Below, piece after piece: positions 1 to 5,390 of a stretch of DNA of 7,225 nt. How positions within the stretch are numbered: the stretch's first letter is position 1; each line of letters starts with the position of its first letter. A program made the position numbers and the translations under genes. The stretch lies in NCBI GenBank assembly GCA_028713875.1, contig JAQTNM010000077.1, forward strand, positions 1-7,225. Direction: 5' to 3'. The notes under the pieces are model-generated. The model was not told where the DNA came from. It saw only the letters and a list, made by a program, of their open reading frames with translations, and searched no databases. The DNA comes from Candidatus Omnitrophota bacterium (lineage in GTDB: Bacteria > Omnitrophota > Gorgyraeia > Gygaellales > Profunditerraquicolaceae).

Positions 1-45
1 AATCAGCTCTAATAACGTAAAGCCGGTTCGGCGGCTCAACAACAT
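1..45 (-). CDS. Type IV pilin-like protein, third tandem copy (N-terminal fragment, cut by window edge)
   Basis: Only the first 15 codons lie in the window, reading MLLSRRTG then FTLLELI. This is a class III (prepilin) signal: a short leader with two arginines, a Gly at the prepilin peptidase cleavage point, a Phe as residue 1 of the mature protein and a Glu at mature position 5. After cleavage and N-methylation such proteins assemble through their N-terminal helix into type IV pili or type II secretion pseudopili. The ATG at 45-43 is preceded in frame by a GTG (48-46), which is also possible. The stretch 53-41 (CAGGTGTGATGTT on the coding strand) is identical to the start region of the next pilin gene upstream, so the two copies share leader as well as coding sequence. 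The rest of the gene is outside the window and its C-terminal domain is unknown. It was identified by translating the minus strand by eye. Confidence 0.85.
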   Translation of the reverse strand, partial: MLLSRRTGFTLLELI

Positions 46-90
46 CACACCTGCCTTCTGTCAAATGCATCATTTTTAAATTTCACGGTA

Positions 91-501
91 TCAATAGTAA
101 CCTGCTGTGCCGCTCCAGGTGCCGTCAGGCATCAAGTCTATCGAATAATTACTAAGTGCTCCCGGTTGTTTACCGGCTGTGCCAGTGCATCTCTCTGCCC
201 TAACCCTTCCATTAGCCCAACAGCAATAATATCGAAAATAATGTGTGGTTTGGCAGTTTTCCGGCACCGATACACTGAGAGGCGTACAACCGCAAGCGTC
301 CCACCCCACGTATACACCGTACTCAAGATGATACGCCAGTTGCGCAGATCTTAACTGTCCTAAGACTGTCCTGGCTTCGGCAGTCCGGCCTTTCTCTACC
401 ATCTTGGTATATTGCGTAAAGCCCAGCGTCGCCAAAATACCGAGGATAACAATGACCACGATTAGCTCTAACAGCGTAAATCCGGACCTGCGCTCGAACA
501 T
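91..501 (-). CDS. Type IV pilin-like protein with prepilin N-terminus, six-cysteine C-terminal domain
   Basis: A 136-residue secreted pilin or pseudopilin. The leader MFERRSG is followed by the mature start FTLLELIVV, with the conserved Glu at mature position 5 and a hydrophobic helix to about residue 28. An amphipathic helix (about 29-60, containing AEARTVLGQLRSAQ) follows, then a short C-terminal domain with cysteines at 70, 72, 83, 93, 94 and 105 and the motifs QTTHYF (84-89) and AERCTG (102-107). It lacks the long C-terminal beta domain of classical PilA, so it is a small pilin or GspG-like pseudopilin; which machine it serves cannot be told from this window. The ATG at 501-499 is chosen; a GTG directly before it (504-502) would add one residue. 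AGGTG just upstream is a modest ribosome site. It is clearly paralogous to the gene at 569-973 and lies 67 nt after it, probably co-transcribed. Compared with that paralogue it has two extra cysteines (one in CGC, one in CC). Confidence 0.9.
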   Translation of the reverse strand: MFERRSGFTLLELIVVIVILGILATLGFTQYTKMVEKGRTAEARTVLGQLRSAQLAYHLEYGVYVGWDACGCTPLSVSVPENCQTTHYFRYYCCWANGRVRAERCTGTAGKQPGALSNYSIDLMPDGTWSGTAGYY

Positions 502-545
502 CACACCTGTTCTCGGTTAAACATTACCATATGTCAAACGTAAAT

Positions 546-565
546 TATTTTTGAATTCAAAAATA
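546..565. repeat. Perfect 20-nt AT-rich palindrome between two pilin genes
   Basis: The half-site TATTTTTGAA is followed directly by its reverse complement, centred between 555 and 556, three bases past the stop codon of the upstream pilin gene. As RNA it can form an 8-bp stem (TATTTTTG/CAAAAATA) with a tiny AATT loop. It could be a weak 3' hairpin or a protein-binding site. It lacks a GC-rich stem, so I do not call it a terminator. Confidence 0.55.
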
Positions 566-568
566 GCA

Positions 569-973
569 TCAATAATTTGTTGTAAAAGTGCCGTTGGGAT
601 ATAAGTATATGTAATATTGGCTAGGGCCTCCTGGCTGCTTGCCGGTTGCACCAGTGCATCTTTCTGCTTGAACCGATCCGTCAGACCAAACACAGCGATA
701 ATAAAAATAATGCGTGGTTTGAGAACAATCTGTCGGTGCCGCTACATTGAGATTGTTACAACCGGTAGAAACATATGCGCCATTCTCCATATAATATGCA
801 AGCTGAGCAGTTCTTAGCTGTCCTAAGACTGCTTTAGCTTCAGCGCTGCGGCCCCTCTCTACCACCTTGGTATATTGGGTAAAACCCAGAGTGGCAAGGA
901 TGCCCAGGATAACGATAACGACGATTAATTCTAACAGCGTGAAGCCAGATTTTGCTCTAAAGCGTTTAAGCGT
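569..973 (-). CDS. Type IV pilin-like protein with apparent non-canonical ACG start codon
   Basis: A 134-residue pilin or pseudopilin, if translation starts at ACG (973-971). The reading frame encodes a good prepilin leader (LKRFRAKSG) followed by FTLLELIVV, with the Glu at mature position 5. Next come a hydrophobic helix to about residue 31, a helix containing AEAKAVLGQLRTAQ (44-57), and a C-terminal domain with cysteines at 72, 83, 94 and 106, TTHYF (86-90) and AERCTG (103-108). Between the mcsB stop and the FTLLE motif there is no in-frame ATG, GTG or TTG. A good Shine-Dalgarno, GGGAGG (985-980), sits 6 nt before the ACG, which argues that initiation happens there, or that the ACG is a mutated or misread ATG. 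The first canonical start, the GTG at 865, would delete the leader and most of the helix and make no sense for a pilin. The frame is also continuous with mcsB through its TAG stop. The gap to mcsB is 15 nt, so it looks co-transcribed. Product family is sure; start is uncertain. Confidence 0.82.
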   Translation of the reverse strand, partial: TLKRFRAKSGFTLLELIVVIVILGILATLGFTQYTKVVERGRSAEAKAVLGQLRTAQLAYYMENGAYVSTGCNNLNVAAPTDCSQTTHYFYYRCVWSDGSVQAERCTGATGKQPGGPSQYYIYLYPNGTFTTNY

Positions 974-979
974 AACAGG

Positions 980-985
980 CCTCCC
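980..985 (-). promoter_or_regulatory. Shine-Dalgarno site deciding the pilin start
   Basis: GGGAGG on the coding strand lies just after the mcsB TAG stop and 6 nt before an ACG codon. The spacing is ideal for initiation at that ACG and not for any canonical start codon, so it is the main evidence for the proposed start of the first pilin gene. Confidence 0.6.
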
Positions 986-988
986 GAT

Positions 989-2038
989 CTATATCTTCAG
1001 CTTCTCCCTGATAATCTGGGCTCTTTTCATATCCCTTTCCTGCGCGGAAAGCTTCTTCTGCATGATCTTCTGCAGGTGCGCCGGCTGGGTAACGATAAAA
1101 AGCTCATTAATGATGCGCCGGTCAATATCTTTGATCATCCCTAAGTCGCTGCCCAATCTGACCATGGATAATAATTCTACGGTCTCCTGGCTGTTTATGA
1201 TGCGGGCGTTCTTTAATATCCCTAAGCTACGGTTGACCCTGTCTTCAAGTACCGCGCCGTTACGGCCAAGCAAAGCTACCCGGGCCTGGTTCTCCTGTTC
1301 TATTATCTGGCGGATAAGGCCGTTTATATTCTCAATGATTTCTTCCTCACTCTGGCCCAGAGATACCTGGTTGGATATCTGGAAAAAGTTTCCGCTGGCC
1401 TGGGTCCCCTCGCCGTATAGTCCGCGCGTGGTAAAACTAAGCTTGGATATGGCTGCCAGCACCCGGTCGATCTGGCGCGTCATTACCAAGGCAGGCAAAT
1501 GCAGCATTACCGAACCGCGCATGCCTGTGCCGGTATTGGTGGGACAGGCGGTCAGGTAACCCCAGTCCGCCAGGAACGCGAAAGGCAGCTCTTTGGCCAG
1601 GCAGTCATCTATTTTGTTTATTATGTTCCAGGCCTCATAGATATTAAAACCCGACTGCATTACCTGTACGCGCAGGTGGTCTTCTTCATTGACCATGATG
1701 GATATTACTTCTTCGGTATCAATGATCACTGCTTTGTGGTCTGTCTTCTGTGCGTGTTCGCGCGACATAAGGTGGCGCTCCACCAGAAACTGCTTATCCA
1801 AAAGCTCCAGGTCCGAAAGCCTGAAATTAGTAGTGCTCTTTAGATAATCGCATTTGGAGGTTGCATCCGCAATCAACCGCAGGATCTCTTCGCCTTCTTT
1901 CTGATCTGCCCAGTGGGGAAACGCGAATTTTTCAAGGTTACGCGCCAGGCGTATACGGCTGGAGATGACAATGTCTGAATTCGGGCCGGTCCCTCTTAAC
2001 CATTCGCTGGTATGATTCAGGAGGTCATCAAGTTTCAT
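989..2038 (-). CDS. mcsB: Protein-arginine kinase McsB
   Basis: A 349-residue phosphagen-kinase-fold enzyme that transfers the ATP gamma-phosphate to arginine side chains of proteins, marking them for ClpC-type proteases; it is cytoplasmic. Visible motifs are SSRIRLAR (26-33, nucleotide/phosphate binding), NEEDHLR (117-123, with the catalytic acidic residues of the family), CPTNTGTG (165-172, with the conserved Cys165), TTRGLYGEG (203-211), and RDMKRA (335-340). The last matches the RDxxRA phosphoarginine-binding allosteric motif described for Bacillus McsB. Length is close to the usual 350-363 residues and all motifs are intact, so the enzyme looks active. Start MKLDDLL at 2038 overlaps the mcsA stop by 11 nt (translational coupling). 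A longer open frame to 2227 exists, but that part is the mcsA sequence in another frame. Contrast with Firmicutes: clpC is not next; a pilin gene follows instead. Identification is firm. Confidence 0.96.
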   Translation of the reverse strand: MKLDDLLNHTSEWLRGTGPNSDIVISSRIRLARNLEKFAFPHWADQKEGEEILRLIADATSKCDYLKSTTNFRLSDLELLDKQFLVERHLMSREHAQKTDHKAVIIDTEEVISIMVNEEDHLRVQVMQSGFNIYEAWNIINKIDDCLAKELPFAFLADWGYLTACPTNTGTGMRGSVMLHLPALVMTRQIDRVLAAISKLSFTTRGLYGEGTQASGNFFQISNQVSLGQSEEEIIENINGLIRQIIEQENQARVALLGRNGAVLEDRVNRSLGILKNARIINSQETVELLSMVRLGSDLGMIKDIDRRIINELFIVTQPAHLQKIMQKKLSAQERDMKRAQIIREKLKI

Positions 2039-2564
2039 TTTTGTTTTCCTTTTCGGTATTATTATCCTGCTGTTTCTTCTCAGCCTCCCTAATCTGGTCA
2101 CGCAGCCTGGCTGCTTCCTCAAATGCCTCTTCTTCAATCGCCTTCTGTAGCTTGCTGCGCAGCTCCTCCAGCAGGTCAATTTTCTTCTTGGCGACCCCGG
2201 TTTTTGTTTTAAGCGGGGACTTGCCAAAATGCTGTGAAGAACCGTGGATTCTTTTTAATAACGGCGCCAGGTACTTTTTAAAAGTGACGTAACATTCTCC
2301 ACACCCCAGGCGGCCGATCTTTTTAAAATCCGCATAGGTCAGCTTACAGTTAGGGCATTTAAGGCCTACGGCTTCTTTTTCCGCTTCCGGTTTTTCAAAA
2401 TCTGCAAGTCCCGCCAACAGGTCGCTTAAACCGAATTGGTTTTCCATCTGCGCGCTTTTTTCGCGGGCGCAGGCCTCGCAAAGATGCAATTCATTCATCT
2501 GGTCGTCGATGATCTCCGTAAGATGGACCGTAGCCTGATTTTTACCGCAGATATCGCAGAGCAT
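2028..2564 (-). CDS. mcsA: McsA, zinc-binding activator of the arginine kinase (UvrB/UvrC motif protein)
   Basis: 178 residues, close to the roughly 185 of Bacillus McsA. Four CxxC pairs (C3/C6, C29/C32, C70/C73, C88/C91) can form two zinc-binding modules. They are followed by an HGSSQHFGK stretch (107-115) and a C-terminal UVR motif (about 131-166, LLEELRSKLQKAIEEE then AFEEAARLRDQI), a coiled helical hairpin that contacts Clp/UvrB-type partners. In Bacillus McsA binds McsB, stimulates its kinase activity and links it to ClpC. The charged tail (EKKQQDNNTEKENK) is lysine/asparagine-rich. The start MLCDICGKN at 2564 is chosen over an upstream in-frame start at 2597 because it is preceded by GAGGAG with 6-nt spacing and because family members begin immediately before the first CxxC. 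The gene overlaps mcsB by 11 nt. Metal binding and partner interaction are inferred from the family. Confidence 0.94.
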   Translation of the reverse strand: MLCDICGKNQATVHLTEIIDDQMNELHLCEACAREKSAQMENQFGLSDLLAGLADFEKPEAEKEAVGLKCPNCKLTYADFKKIGRLGCGECYVTFKKYLAPLLKRIHGSSQHFGKSPLKTKTGVAKKKIDLLEELRSKLQKAIEEEAFEEAARLRDQIREAEKKQQDNNTEKENKNET

Positions 2565-2586
2565 CCAAATCTCCTCTTTTGCAAAT

Positions 2587-2626
2587 CCGGCTCCCAAGCC
2601 CGCAAGGCAGGCGGCCTTTGAGCCGG
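2587..2626. repeat. GC-rich hairpin in the ilvE-mcsA gap
   Basis: Outer arms CCGGCTC (2587-2593) and GAGCCGG (2620-2626) pair perfectly, and the interior adds a second stem with one G-G mismatch (AAGGCCGC against GCGGGCTT on the coding strand). On the plus strand the hairpin is followed by five T (2627-2631), so it looks like an intrinsic terminator pointing against the genes. On the minus strand there is no U tract. It could block antisense transcription, or fold in the 5' leader of an mcsA transcript. The mcsA ribosome site (2577-2572) lies outside it. Confidence 0.6.
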
Positions 2627-2629
2627 TTT

Positions 2630-2659
2630 TTAATACCTGGTGCCTTCTTTTTTAGTCAA
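2630..2659 (-). promoter_or_regulatory. Possible weak sigma-70 promoter for mcsA-mcsB
   Basis: On the coding strand TTGACT (2659-2654) and TATTAA (2635-2630) are separated by 18 bp, overlapping the end of ilvE. The -35 matches 5 of 6 and the -10 only 4 of 6 consensus bases. A start of transcription near 2623 would put the GC-rich hairpin at the very 5' end of the mRNA. No CtsR-type or CIRCE operator is visible here. Confidence 0.3.
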
Positions 2660-3499
2660 TTCGTGGAATCTCTTCATCAGTTTCAGCGTAAGCCTGCCGG
2701 GTTTACCTGTCCCGATTAAACGTCCGTCAACCTTGACCACAGGGATGATTTCGGCGGCAGTGCCGGTCAGGAAACATTCGTCGGCGATATACAATTCATG
2801 CCGCGTAAACACGTGTTCATGCTTGACTATCCCCATCCTCCCGGCGATACCCAGCACCGTCTCGCGGGTAACCCCGCTAAGGGCGCCCATGCACTCCGGA
2901 GGCGTATAGAGCTCGCCTTTCTTGACGATGAAGATATTGTCCCCGGTGCACTCGGCAACATAACCCTGGTCGTTCAGCATAAGGGCCTCTTCATAGCCGG
3001 AATTCGTAGCCTCTATCTTAGCCATGATATTGTTCAGATAATTCAGTGACTTGATCTGGGGGTTCAGCGCCTCGTGGGCATTGCGGGTGGTGGAAACGGT
3101 GATGATATTCATGCCTTCCCGGTAAAGTTTAGGCGGATAAAGCGCTATCTTATCGGCGATTATGATCACCGTTTCGTTGCCTATACACTTCCTGGGGTCA
3201 AGGCCCAGATCCCCTGCGCCGCGCGTGACGATAACGCGCAAATAAGCATCCCGCAGGTTGTTCTCTTTCAGAGTCCTGATTATCTGCCGGATAAATTCCT
3301 CTTTAGGCAGGGGTATTTTAAGCATGATGCTGTGCGCGGACTCATAGAGCCGGTCAATGTGTTCTTTTAATTTAAAGACCAGACGGTCATACACCCGGAT
3401 CCCTTCAAAAACACCGTCGCCGTATAAAAGCCCATGATCAAAAACCGATATCTTTGCGTCTCTTTTCTCATAGAATTTTCCATTGATATAAATTTTCAT
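2630..3499 (-). CDS. ilvE: Branched-chain amino acid aminotransferase (PLP fold type IV)
   Basis: A 289-residue class IV aminotransferase that interconverts branched-chain 2-oxo acids and Val/Leu/Ile with glutamate, using pyridoxal phosphate; cytoplasmic. The N-terminus has the family pattern DHGLLYGDGVFEGIRVY (21-37) followed by KLKEHIDRL (43-51). Lys150 in IKSLNYL is the expected PLP Schiff-base lysine. Glu183 with Asn188 (ECTGDN) contacts the PLP ring region. GVTR (209-212) and TGTAAEI (245-251) are the phosphate- and substrate-loop segments. Related fold type IV enzymes (D-amino acid aminotransferase, aminodeoxychorismate lyase) cannot be fully excluded, but EGIRVY and overall similarity to short archaeal/thermophile-type IlvE favour BCAT. 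It starts 17 nt after the lolD stop; GGGGG upstream of the ATG is an unusual G-only ribosome site. Its place between lipoprotein-export and arginine-kinase genes has no obvious pathway logic. Confidence 0.9.
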   Translation of the reverse strand: MKIYINGKFYEKRDAKISVFDHGLLYGDGVFEGIRVYDRLVFKLKEHIDRLYESAHSIMLKIPLPKEEFIRQIIRTLKENNLRDAYLRVIVTRGAGDLGLDPRKCIGNETVIIIADKIALYPPKLYREGMNIITVSTTRNAHEALNPQIKSLNYLNNIMAKIEATNSGYEEALMLNDQGYVAECTGDNIFIVKKGELYTPPECMGALSGVTRETVLGIAGRMGIVKHEHVFTRHELYIADECFLTGTAAEIIPVVKVDGRLIGTGKPGRLTLKLMKRFHELTKKEGTRY

Positions 3500-3516
3500 A
3501 GTATAACCCCCGTTTT

Positions 3517-4191
3517 TTAATTTGCTAAAATCCCGTCCCTTAAACTATACGCGATATCGGCGAAAGAGCATAATTCGGTATTGTGAGTAACCAGGACCAC
3601 GCTCATATGCGTATCCTGGTTTATCTTCTTGATCAGGGATATTATCTCTTTGCCGGTTTTGGAATCAAGGTTGCCTGTCGGCTCATCGCACAAAAGTAAA
3701 CTCGGCTTATTTATCAGTGCCCGGGCAATCGCCACTCTCTGTTTTTCTCCTCCTGAAAGCTGCGCTGGAAAATAAGAAATCCTCTGGCCCAGGCCCAGCC
3801 GGTCCAGAAGCCCGGCGGCATCCCCTTTAACATCCTTGAGCTTGCTCTTCGGGTCCTGATTTATCAACGCCGGCATAACCACATTTTCCAGTACCGTGAA
3901 TTCGGGCAATAAATGGTAAAATTGAAAAACAAATCCGATCTTTTCATTCCTTATCCTGCAAAGCTCAGCGTCATTTAAACCGTGGATATTGCGGCCTTCA
4001 AAAATAACTTCTCCGCGGCTGGGGCTGTCCAACCCGCCTAAAATATGTAAAAGCGTGGATTTTCCCGCTCCCGATGGCCCGGATACGGCGGCAAAATTTC
4101 CTTTTTCTATCTTTAGGTCTACGCCCTTTAACACATGGACATCTTTGCCGCCGTTACGATAGACCTTATGTATATTCCTTGCCTCTAACAA
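3517..4191 (-). CDS. lolD: Lipoprotein-releasing ABC transporter, ATP-binding subunit LolD
   Basis: A 224-residue ATPase of the MacB/LolD/FtsE subfamily. It has Walker A GPSGAGKST (38-46), Q-loop Gln90, signature LSGGEKQR (145-152), Walker B LLLCDEPTG (165-173) with catalytic Glu170, and switch His203. All catalytic elements are intact and the length is normal. With the adjacent LolC/E-type permease it should power extraction of outer-membrane lipoproteins from the inner membrane for transfer to LolA. It begins at a TTG codon (4191-4189), the only start that keeps the family N-terminus (LEARNIHKVY). AGGA, overlapping the permease stop codon, is placed correctly before it. The gap to the permease gene is 8 nt. 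Motif content alone would also allow a macrolide-type or FtsE-like ATPase; the neighbour decides for LolD. Confidence 0.93.
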   Translation of the reverse strand: MLEARNIHKVYRNGGKDVHVLKGVDLKIEKGNFAAVSGPSGAGKSTLLHILGGLDSPSRGEVIFEGRNIHGLNDAELCRIRNEKIGFVFQFYHLLPEFTVLENVVMPALINQDPKSKLKDVKGDAAGLLDRLGLGQRISYFPAQLSGGEKQRVAIARALINKPSLLLCDEPTGNLDSKTGKEIISLIKKINQDTHMSVVLVTHNTELCSFADIAYSLRDGILAN

Positions 4192-4199
4192 TTTAATTC

Positions 4200-5387
4200 C
4201 TATTCGTATCTGAGCGCCTCAACCGGATTGAGCCGGGCAGCCTTGGCTGCAGGATAAACCGTTGAGACCAAAGTTATGGTAAAGGCTGCCAGAACTATAA
4301 AAGCTATATCTGTCCAGACAACCGATACGGGCAGCCTGTCCAGGTAGTATATATCCTGAGGCAACTTTATGAATTGATAGCGTTTAAGCAAACCGCAAAG
4401 GATGAGGCCGAAGAGTGTCCCCAGGATAATCCCTAAGCTCCCGATCAGGATCCCCTGGTAAGTAAAAATTTTTCTCACCTCTGCGGAAGACATGCCGATT
4501 GCCTTTAAGATACCGATGTCCTTGGTTTTTTCCACCACCATTACTACAAGGCTGCTTATTATATTGAAAGACGCAACCAGGACAATGAGCGCAAGGATTA
4601 TAAACATAGTCAGTTTTTCCAGCTTTAAAGCGGCAAAGAAATTCTGGTTTGCCTCTGTCCAGGTCTTCAAATTGTAATCAAAGCCTAAAGTTTTACCGAG
4701 CTCGTTTCTTACCTTGTCTGCCGAATAAAGGTCATCCAGCTTAACGGCGATGGCGCTGAATTTACCGTTCAGGCCGAGTATGCCCTGCGCTGTCTTTATG
4801 TTGGTGAATATCAGGTTCAGGTCATACTCATACATACCGGAGTTAAATATGCCGGTTACTTTCAGATTATTCTTTTGGCCTTTTGCCGAATAAACCGAAA
4901 TGCTGGCCCCCGGCCACAGCCCCAAATAAGCAGCCAGCTCCTTGCCGATTATAACCGAATCATCTGCCAGCTCATCCAGCTTACCCTGGATCAGGTATTT
5001 ACTAATGCTGGTCACCCCGGATTCAACATCCGGCTCTATGCCTTTTAAGCTTACGGCAATATAGCGGTCCTCTTCTTTTACCAATACCTGGCCCTGCACA
5101 TAAGGGCTTATTCCCCTGACATGCGGGTTGGATGCGATCTGGCCTGCTATCTGCGGATATTTATCAGCCGCAATACCCTCATAGGCGGTTACGGTGATAT
5201 GCGAGTAATTGCCTATTATCTTATCGCGCAGGTCCTTGTCAAAACCGGTCATCACGGCGATGACGACGATCAGGGTCATTACGCCGATGGCCACGCCCGC
5301 GATCGAGATCAGGTTAATGAGGGAGACAAACTTCTCTCTTCTCTTCGCGGCCAGGTAGCGCCAGCTTATGAATAATTCCGGTTTCAT
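4200..5387 (-). CDS. lolE: Lipoprotein-releasing ABC transporter permease, LolC/LolE family
   Basis: A 395-residue inner-membrane protein with the four-helix LolC/LolE topology. TM1 (about 22-48) follows the typical FISWRYLAAKRREKFVSLIN start. A large periplasmic MacB-type domain (about 50-255) comes next, then TM2 (259-285), a cytoplasmic coupling segment EKTKDIGILKAIGMS (286-300), TM3 (307-334) and TM4 (357-380), ending in the family tail AAKAARLNPVEALRYE (380-395). With LolD it forms the LolCDE-type complex that releases lipoproteins from the inner membrane. Only one permease gene is present, so it may act as a homodimer or with a second subunit encoded elsewhere; C versus E cannot be decided and the symbol is provisional. 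The gene begins 3 nt after the lysS stop (GAGAG as ribosome site). The lysS-lolC/E-lolD order recurs in other diderms, as I recall. Confidence 0.92.
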   Translation of the reverse strand: MKPELFISWRYLAAKRREKFVSLINLISIAGVAIGVMTLIVVIAVMTGFDKDLRDKIIGNYSHITVTAYEGIAADKYPQIAGQIASNPHVRGISPYVQGQVLVKEEDRYIAVSLKGIEPDVESGVTSISKYLIQGKLDELADDSVIIGKELAAYLGLWPGASISVYSAKGQKNNLKVTGIFNSGMYEYDLNLIFTNIKTAQGILGLNGKFSAIAVKLDDLYSADKVRNELGKTLGFDYNLKTWTEANQNFFAALKLEKLTMFIILALIVLVASFNIISSLVVMVVEKTKDIGILKAIGMSSAEVRKIFTYQGILIGSLGIILGTLFGLILCGLLKRYQFIKLPQDIYYLDRLPVSVVWTDIAFIVLAAFTITLVSTVYPAAKAARLNPVEALRYE

Positions 5388-5390
5388 AAT

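Noticed and set aside
59..65. TTGACA upstream of the third pilin gene (and at 532-537 before the second) as -35 boxes
   Set aside because: No acceptable -10 lies 16-18 bp downstream; for the third gene that distance reaches the coding sequence.
569..865. Pilin gene starting at GTG 865
   Set aside because: This would remove the prepilin leader and the hydrophobic helix that are plainly encoded upstream in the same frame.
867..1559. Plus-strand 230-codon open frame opposite mcsB
   Set aside because: It is antisense to a firmly identified gene, has low-complexity Ser/Arg/Ile composition and no recognisable domain. Other plus-strand frames were dismissed for the same reason.
2039..2227. N-terminal extension of the mcsB open frame by 63 codons
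   Set aside because: It lies wholly inside mcsA in another frame, is rich in Arg/Lys as shadow frames often are, and the family starts at MKLDDLL (2038).
2565..2597. Upstream in-frame start for mcsA adding 11 residues
   Set aside because: The added residues overlap the intergenic hairpin and have no good ribosome site. GAGGAG precedes the ATG at 2564, and McsA proteins begin just before the first CxxC.
2565..2629. CtsR or CIRCE heat-shock operator before mcsA
   Set aside because: I looked for GGTCAAA direct repeats and the CIRCE inverted repeat and saw neither.
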